Part shown: positions 20,613 through 26,636 of the stretch, one piece after another | Position numbering within the stretch: the first letter of the stretch is position 1 | How the letters are laid out: each line of letters starts with the position of its first letter | Virus record (IMG/VR): IMGVR_UViG_3300007960_003894 | Coordinates: 1 to 26,636 of that record | DNA length: 26,636 nucleotides | Direction: 5' to 3' (one strand) | Origin: a virus | Program-made: the position numbers and the translations under genes | Notes under the pieces: generated by a model | Told to the model about the DNA's origin: nothing | Databases searched by the model: none | The model's input: only the letters and a program-made list of their open reading frames with translations

Positions 20613-23422
20613 TGGCTGTTACAGATAAGATTTCAAAACTGGTTAAAAATCAGTTTCCTGATTTCTATAAAGAAGATGGCGCAAATTTCCTCCAGTTTAT
20701 GGAGGCATATTATGCGTGGATGGAAACTACAGGTCAGATGACCGATGCTATTCAGAATCTAGAATCTTATCGAGACATTAGCACAACCACCGACACCTTT
20801 ATAGATTATTTTACAAATACATTTCTTCCTAATGTTCCGAGAGAAATGTCTGCTGATAAAAAGTTGGCAGTTAAGTATGCAAAATACTTTAACCAATCAC
20901 GCGGAACATTTGAAGCATATAAACTTTTATTTCGTGCAGTATATGGCGAGGACATTGCACTCAATCTACCTGCTGATCAAATCTTAAAAGTTTCTGATGG
21001 CGACTGGAGAATAGATCGTTACCTCGTATCAAAATATGATGATGCAACGTATGCTTTAATTGATAAAACAATTGTTGGTGTTGAATCTGGCGCAACTGCT
21101 ATCGTTGAAGATGTAATTCGCAGAACAATTCGTGGTAAAGATATTATGCAGATTCTTCTGTCTAATATCGTTGGTTCGTTTTATAATCTAGAACCGATTA
21201 AATTAGAAACTGATACTGATGGAACAGGGCATGTTCCAATTATAGAAGCTGGTATTAATAAAATAATACTTTCTTCTGGTGGCGGACAATACGCAAAGGG
21301 AGATGTCGTATCAATTGTCTCTAACGACATTGGAGAATTTGGTAAAGTTATTGTCACTGACACAGTTGATTTGAACGGTGTATTAACTTTTAGCATATCT
21401 GATGGTGGTTCGGGTTATCGTGCTTCGACAGTAGATCCTGGTTCTGACGTCGTTATTGCTGGCGGAGATGGAACTGGAGCATCATTTACAATAGAACCAG
21501 ATGATATTGATAACACCTTTCCAGTCTTTTTAAGATTAAACGATAATATTATTGGAGATAGAACTTTATTTGCAACAAATGCTCCAAGAATAGCAAACGT
21601 TGATGGTAAGTTGCGAAGAATGGAAACATTCGCCAACACTATCATTTGCGCACCAAGATATGGATTTCCAGAAACAACTGCAGCGGTTGCATTTCAAGAC
21701 TACCATGAATATGCTGGAGCAATATTGCGTGTCGCTAACACTGCAGAAATATCAGTTGGAGACGATCTTTTTGGAAACACCTCATTAGCAAATGCTGTTG
21801 TTACTTCAATTGTAAGTGCATCAGCAGGCGATTCATATTTTAAAGTTAGCGCATACAAAAAGTTTAGTGCAAGCGAACCACTACATTTAGGTTCTAATGG
21901 TGGTGCAAATGTAGGAAGTGTAACATCATTTACAGCAAATACTTTTGGGAATCATGTTTTAAATATTGCAAACACCTATACTATTTCTTTGGGTGATGAG
22001 TTAGTTGGCGCATCTTCTAATGCATTTGGAACTGTGACCGAAGTTATTGCTTCTGCCGCATCAAATACTTATGTTAGATTAAGTGCTAATGCAACGTCAA
22101 ATTTATCAACTCAATTTTCTAGTGGTCCAATTAGAGAGTTTGCTAATAACGAAAATATACGCAAGGTTGGTTCTGTAACAGTAGTTGGAACTTCTAAAAA
22201 TAGAACATCAAATGTGGAAACTGAAGATGTTCACACTAGATTAGTTGATAGTCTTGTTTTTGCTACAACTTCAGTTGGCAGTGTAATTTCTCTTTCTAGT
22301 GTTAATGGTGGAACAGGATATAGTACAACTCCAACAGTTAGAGTGTTTGACCCTGATGTAACTAACCTTGAGATTAGAGATTATTACATAACGCTGCAAA
22401 GTGATGATCAAAACTGGGGAACAGGAAACTCATTCTTCACAACTTTAAGTGCTGCAGATAGATTAGTACAAACTTCAACAGGTGCTTCTGGATATGTTAT
22501 TGCTTCTGCAAACACAGGAACCCCAATCGCTGCAACTCAATATTCTAATGGAACATACGAGACTTCTATAAGAGTTTGGCAGGATGTTAGACAAGCAAAC
22601 TTTACTGCGTTTGCTAATAACGCATCTATAAATCTTGAGACATACTTAGGTTCATATATTCAAGGAACTCCTTCACCAGATACAAGAACTAAAACTAACG
22701 ATGGAACTGCAACCGTTGTAAGTATCAGAACAGATGGAATTTTAGGAAATAATGCAATAATTACAAATTCTATTGGTGCTAATGGTTCTATTACTGGGTT
22801 GCGTGTTTTAGATTCTGGATTCTCTTATAAAGATGACGAACCAATTACACTTGCTTCTAGTGGAAGAAACTTAGCATTTGCAGCACAAGGTGCATTGTTA
22901 TTAAGGGGTGCAGCAAACTCAGAAGGATACTATGCTTCTTCAAGAAGTCATATTTCTAGTACACGTGGTATTCTTCAAGACGGAAGATACTATCAAGAAT
23001 ACTCATATGAAATTATTTCCCCGATTGCTTTGCAACGATATCGTGACATTGCTCTTGAGTTAGCGCACCCATCAGGACAGGCATTATTTGGTAAATTCTC
23101 ATTGCAATCTAATGTGTATCTTGATGTTGTAACTGCAGTTGGAAGCAAGAAAAGACTCAAGGCAAACGGAACAATTTCGATTACGCAGAACAGTAGAAAC
23201 ATTATTGGTACTGGAACATCTTTAACTGGCAACTACGCTAACAGCGGTGAAATAATTGTTGAATATTCACCAAGATCCTTCTATACTTTACGACTAAATA
23301 AGGTATCGAACACTACTTTTGCAAACACAACTATCGCTTGGTCTAATACTAGCATTTCTTCTGCTAACATATATTATACTAGCACAAGCAGTAGTGCAAA
23401 TATTTATTATCAGGTAAGCTAA
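20612..23422 (+). CDS. 7: gp7-like baseplate wedge protein
   Basis: A 936-aa protein in the position of T4 gene 7 (1032 aa), between 6 and 8. The N-terminus with ISKLVKNQFPDFYKEDGANF, FMEAYYAWMETTG, then DTFIDYFTNTFLPNVPREMS and LFRAVYGEDI is the recurrent pattern of this wedge protein in marine T4-like phages ('fp.fi.edy..f..Fi.aYYeW.e'). The rest is beta-rich with repeated hairpin units ending G-S-G-Y or similar (SISDGGSGYRAS, SVNGGTGYSTTP, VLDSGFSYKDDE), and the C-terminal GYYASSRSHISSTRGILQDG with YYQEYSYEI is conserved in such proteins. Assignment to gp7 rests on order, size and N-terminal pattern. TAATG overlaps on both sides. Confidence 0.78.
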   Translation: MAVTDKISKLVKNQFPDFYKEDGANFLQFMEAYYAWMETTGQMTDAIQNLESYRDISTTTDTFIDYFTNTFLPNVPREMSADKKLAVKYAKYFNQSRGTFEAYKLLFRAVYGEDIALNLPADQILKVSDGDWRIDRYLVSKYDDATYALIDKTIVGVESGATAIVEDVIRRTIRGKDIMQILLSNIVGSFYNLEPIKLETDTDGTGHVPIIEAGINKIILSSGGGQYAKGDVVSIVSNDIGEFGKVIVTDTVDLNGVLTFSISDGGSGYRASTVDPGSDVVIAGGDGTGASFTIEPDDIDNTFPVFLRLNDNIIGDRTLFATNAPRIANVDGKLRRMETFANTIICAPRYGFPETTAAVAFQDYHEYAGAILRVANTAEISVGDDLFGNTSLANAVVTSIVSASAGDSYFKVSAYKKFSASEPLHLGSNGGANVGSVTSFTANTFGNHVLNIANTYTISLGDELVGASSNAFGTVTEVIASAASNTYVRLSANATSNLSTQFSSGPIREFANNENIRKVGSVTVVGTSKNRTSNVETEDVHTRLVDSLVFATTSVGSVISLSSVNGGTGYSTTPTVRVFDPDVTNLEIRDYYITLQSDDQNWGTGNSFFTTLSAADRLVQTSTGASGYVIASANTGTPIAATQYSNGTYETSIRVWQDVRQANFTAFANNASINLETYLGSYIQGTPSPDTRTKTNDGTATVVSIRTDGILGNNAIITNSIGANGSITGLRVLDSGFSYKDDEPITLASSGRNLAFAAQGALLLRGAANSEGYYASSRSHISSTRGILQDGRYYQEYSYEIISPIALQRYRDIALELAHPSGQALFGKFSLQSNVYLDVVTAVGSKKRLKANGTISITQNSRNIIGTGTSLTGNYANSGEIIVEYSPRSFYTLRLNKVSNTTFANTTIAWSNTSISSANIYYTSTSSSANIYYQVS

Positions 23423-25224
23423 TGGCATCTTACAGATACGCAACTAAAGAATTATCTATAACTAATGCAAAGGCATTCGTGCGTAATGCTACAATGGTAG
23501 CAGGCACTGCCTCAGATGAAGACGGCAGAAATACAAAAAACTCTATCATACTCTATGTTGGAGTAGGTAGAACGGAAGATTGGCCAGCTGAACCAAATCC
23601 ATCTATACCTGAAGATAACGATCAATATCTTAGATATCAAACACACCGCAATATGTTTGGTGCGAAAAAAGTTAGAGCGTCAGATATCAGTCATGTTACA
23701 GATCGACACGACTGGACTTCAGGAACTGTGTATTCGATGTACCGTGACACAGATACCGATATGTATGAAAGACAGTGGTATGTTCTAACCGAAGACAATA
23801 ATGTGTATGTTTGTTTGTACAACAACAAAGGTGCTACTTCTACGATTAAACCAACTGGGTTTTCTACTGTAGCATTTTCTACTTCTGATGGATATCGATG
23901 GAAATATATGTATACCATCGATCTAGGTGATGCAAACAAATTCTTAACAACTTCATATATGCCCGTTAAGACTCTTTCTAGTAGCGATGGTTCTACGGAA
24001 GAAGATCGTCAACTTGCAGTTCAAAACGCTGCAGTAAATGGAGCGATTGAGGTTGTTGAAACTGTAACTGTCGGATCAGGTTATCCATATGTTGCGAACG
24101 GTGCAGTAACTGCTGGTGGTAAATTTACACTAAGACTTTCTAGTGGTACTGCAACAGGTGCTTCTGCTATCGATAACTTTTACAATGGTTCTTCAATTTA
24201 TATTTCTGATGGAACTGGAGCAGGGCAGTTGCGTAGGGTTATAGATTATGATGGACCTTCGAGAACACTAACTGTTAATACTGCCTTTTCAACTGTTTGC
24301 AATACTGACTCTCGTGTAGTCGTTTCTCCGACACTTACTATTATTGGTGACGGAGCAGGCGCAAAGGGTTACTGTACTGTTAATACACAAATTAATTCAG
24401 TTGAAGCAATAACAATGGTTAACAGAGGAAGTAAATATACTACTGCTATCGGATTAATCAGTTCTAACGCAGTACATGGTTCAGGCGCAACTGCTAATGT
24501 TATTATCTCTACTATTGGTGGACACGGAAGTGATCCAATTAGAGAACTGGCAGCAGACAAAATTATGTTGAATGTTCAGTTAGACAACAACATGGGAACT
24601 TCTGTAACAGGTGCAGGATATACTCCTTCAAATACAGAGTTTAGAATTATCAGCATTATGAAAGATCCTATGCTGAAAGTCAATTCTAATAATGTTGTTA
24701 TTGCAACGGAAGTTGTAGCAAACACTTCTAACTCACCGTTGTACTTGAGAACTTCTACTAAAATGAAATTCTCATACGATCAAATGGATGGTAGTACACC
24801 AATTAATCCATTGGCAGTTAATGATGTGTTAACAAACAAGCGTGTTCTTGACAGAGCAAAAAATGGAACATTAGAATTTATAACTGAACTTGGATCAGTT
24901 GAGAGAGAAAATAATGCTCTTGTAAATGCACTTAGAGCAGCGAATGCAACCATAACATATATTCGTGATGCTGAGGATGAATCTGATAATTCGATTTATT
25001 CAGTATACATAAATAATGTTGAAAGTTATGCAAACTATCCCGCTTTTCAAGATAATGATACAATTTTGAAGAGCACAAGTGAAACAGAAATAGGCACGGT
25101 TCTTGATGTTCAAGGACCAGAAGCGAACACTTATTCTGGTGAAATACTTTATGTGGAAAATATTCAACCAACACTTAGAGACCCAGATCAAATTGAAGAT
25201 ATTAAAATCATTTTAGATTTTTAA
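23422..25224 (+). CDS. 8: gp8-like baseplate wedge protein, enlarged
   Basis: The first ~210 residues match T4 gp8: SIILYVGVGRTEDWPAEPNP, MFGAKKVRASDISHVTDRHD, WTSGTVYSMYRDTD, then WYVLTEDNNVYVCLYNNKGA and FSTSDGYRWKYMYTIDLGDA with NKFLTTSYMPV. The whole protein is 600 aa against 334 in T4; the extra length is beta-rich and contains hairpin units similar to those of the gp7-like protein (VTVGSGYPYVA, MVNRGSKYTTAIG). It ends YSGEILYVENIQPTLRDPDQ and IEDIKIILDF, the last part resembling gp8 C-termini of related phages. gp8 dimers bind the wedge outer face with gp7. TAATG overlap with gp7. Confidence 0.88.
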   Translation: MASYRYATKELSITNAKAFVRNATMVAGTASDEDGRNTKNSIILYVGVGRTEDWPAEPNPSIPEDNDQYLRYQTHRNMFGAKKVRASDISHVTDRHDWTSGTVYSMYRDTDTDMYERQWYVLTEDNNVYVCLYNNKGATSTIKPTGFSTVAFSTSDGYRWKYMYTIDLGDANKFLTTSYMPVKTLSSSDGSTEEDRQLAVQNAAVNGAIEVVETVTVGSGYPYVANGAVTAGGKFTLRLSSGTATGASAIDNFYNGSSIYISDGTGAGQLRRVIDYDGPSRTLTVNTAFSTVCNTDSRVVVSPTLTIIGDGAGAKGYCTVNTQINSVEAITMVNRGSKYTTAIGLISSNAVHGSGATANVIISTIGGHGSDPIRELAADKIMLNVQLDNNMGTSVTGAGYTPSNTEFRIISIMKDPMLKVNSNNVVIATEVVANTSNSPLYLRTSTKMKFSYDQMDGSTPINPLAVNDVLTNKRVLDRAKNGTLEFITELGSVERENNALVNALRAANATITYIRDAEDESDNSIYSVYINNVESYANYPAFQDNDTILKSTSETEIGTVLDVQGPEANTYSGEILYVENIQPTLRDPDQIEDIKIILDF

Positions 25225-25235
25225 AGGTATATCAA

Positions 25236-26636
25236 ATGTCAGATATTGAAACTAATCTTAATCAAAGTCCATATTACGACGATTTCGACGAGGATAAAAA
25301 CTTCCATCGAGTATTGTTCCGACCAGGATATGCTGTTCAGGCACGTGAACTTACTCAACTTCAAACAATGCTACAAAAGCAAATTGGAAGATTGGGAAAT
25401 GAGATTTTTTTAGATGGGGCGATTGTAAAGAACGCATCTTTAGGAGTTAAGATAGTTGATTATGTCAAGTTGAGAGACAAAGATGCAAATAATCGTGTTA
25501 TTTTGGTTGGTGATTTCTTTTCTGGCGGAAAAATTGCTAATGCAATTGTAACTGGGACAACAACAGGAGTTACTGCACAACTACTTTCTGCTACAACTGG
25601 TTCTGAGGACAATGCTCCAGATTACATGACAATTCATGTAAACTATACAAACTCTGGTTCTAACAACACCGTAAAGGGATTTTCAAATAATGAAACCCTT
25701 ATAGTTCGCAGTGCTTCCAGCAACTCATTTATAGTTGCAGCAAATACTATAACAACTGGAGCAACAGGATTTGGAATGAAGGTCAACATACGTGATGGTC
25801 TTATATACCATAAAGAAAACATAATCAAATTAGAACCACAAAGTTTAATTTTAAGCAAATATAGTGTGACACCAAATGCATATATTGGACTCACTACAAC
25901 AGAAACTATCGTAGATTCTAATGACGACCAATCACTATTAGACAATGCTTCTGGATCATCTAATTATACTGCTCCTGGTGCAAATAGACTAAAAATAACA
26001 CCAACGTTAACTGTTAAACCATTTGGATTTGCTAACACTGCATCGTTTTTCCGCATTGCTGAAGTTGTTAATGGTGTAATTAAATTAAAACCATTAGACA
26101 GACAACTGTCAACGGTTGGTAAATTTGTTGCTGAAAGAGTATATGATGCAAGTGGTAACTTTGCAGTTACTCCATTTAACATTCGAGTTCGTGAACATTT
26201 AAATAAAACCAATTCTTTGGGAAGACTAAGTGTTGCACAAGGCGGAAATGGAAATAAATTAATTGCTGAGGTTGAACCAGCAATTGCTTATGTCAATGGA
26301 GAAAGAATTAAATTAAATGTAACTGAGATTTTAGAATTAGACAAAGCAACTGATGTCGACACTGAAGACGCTGTTGTTGTTGGTCAGCAATATGGTCACT
26401 ATGTAAACGTAAAAGAAGTTGTTGGTACTTGGGACTTCCAAGGATTACGCACAGTTTCTTTGCGTGATACTAGACAGCACGGTATTTCTGGAGAAAACTT
26501 AGGTGCTCAAGCAGTAAGTGGTACAGAAATTGGTACTGCACGTGTTCGTGGTGTTGAGTGGGACTCAGGTACAGCAGGAACATATAATGCACAGTATAGG
26601 ATCTATTTGTTCGATATTTCTATGAACAGTGGACAA
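25236..26636 (+). CDS. DUF4815-type virion protein, N-terminal part (3' partial)
   Basis: The ATG at 25236 follows AAAGG at 25223-25227; the frame stays open for 467 codons to the window end. The N-terminus has NQSPYYDDFDEDKNFHRVLF and RPGYAVQARELTQLQTMLQK, then QIGRLGNEIFLDGAIV, the hallmark of DUF4815 ('yyDdf....f.rvLFrpG.avQarELtqlQ..lq.Qi.r.g..if.dG'). Such proteins are common in marine T4-like phages and lie after gp8, in the place of T4 genes 9 and 10 (wedge periphery and short-fibre attachment). The visible rest is beta-rich. Function within the virion is not established; a peripheral baseplate role is inferred from order. Confidence 0.85.
   Translation, partial: MSDIETNLNQSPYYDDFDEDKNFHRVLFRPGYAVQARELTQLQTMLQKQIGRLGNEIFLDGAIVKNASLGVKIVDYVKLRDKDANNRVILVGDFFSGGKIANAIVTGTTTGVTAQLLSATTGSEDNAPDYMTIHVNYTNSGSNNTVKGFSNNETLIVRSASSNSFIVAANTITTGATGFGMKVNIRDGLIYHKENIIKLEPQSLILSKYSVTPNAYIGLTTTETIVDSNDDQSLLDNASGSSNYTAPGANRLKITPTLTVKPFGFANTASFFRIAEVVNGVIKLKPLDRQLSTVGKFVAERVYDASGNFAVTPFNIRVREHLNKTNSLGRLSVAQGGNGNKLIAEVEPAIAYVNGERIKLNVTEILELDKATDVDTEDAVVVGQQYGHYVNVKEVVGTWDFQGLRTVSLRDTRQHGISGENLGAQAVSGTEIGTARVRGVEWDSGTAGTYNAQYRIYLFDISMNSGQ

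Overview
The window looks like part of the genome of a T4-like myovirus (contractile-tailed phage), probably marine. The DNA is AT-rich by eye and densely packed, with many 1-4 nt ATGA/TAATG stop-start overlaps. It carries recognisable homologues of T4 genes 4, 5, 6, 7, 8, 25, 26, 27, 32, 33, 48, 53 and 59. It also has accessory genes of a kind seen in marine T4-like phages (A-type Fe-S carrier, thermonuclease, DUF1353 protein, DUF4815 structural protein). A phage KDO-8-phosphate synthase points to a Gram-negative host. No host genes, tRNAs, integrase, insertion sequences or CRISPR arrays were seen, and no gene-free stretch reaches 300 bases.

Layout. (1) 1-818, plus: the 3' end of a structural or adhesin-like gene with a PA14-like end followed by about six curlin-like repeats. 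(2) 858-4903, plus: a tightly overlapping accessory operon. It holds three small predicted secreted proteins with even cysteine counts, a 50-aa protein, a class II (metal-type) KdsA, and a full-length CHASE2 plus three-TM class III nucleotide cyclase. A terminator-like structure with competing hairpins follows. (3) 4974-6201, plus: a 28-aa hydrophobic peptide, a terminator, a membrane-anchored DUF1353 protein and a staphylococcal-type nuclease. (4) 8053-6250, minus: the replication/late-switch cluster 33-59-32 in T4 order, with two good sigma70-type promoters and a UUCG-loop terminator. (5) 13500-8120, minus: head completion gp4, an unassigned 196-aa protein, a tail-tube-fold baseplate protein, gp26, a gp51-like small protein, an 812-aa tail protein with a muralytic domain, and an A-type Fe-S carrier. 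(6) 13554-26636, plus: gp48, gp53, gp27-like hub, gp5 (spike without lysozyme), PAAR tip, an Hc1-like mini-histone, gp25, gp6, gp7, gp8 and the start of a DUF4815 protein.

How it works together. Regions 5 and 6 build the baseplate, spike and tail-tube start, and diverge from a short region (13501-13553) with back-to-back T4-type late promoter boxes. Region 4 supplies single-strand binding, helicase loading and the late-transcription co-activator that would turn on those late boxes. Region 2 is the most unusual part: in one transcription unit the phage appears to encode both an envelope-sugar enzyme and a receptor-type cyclic-nucleotide signalling enzyme, flanked by small periplasmic proteins of unknown function.
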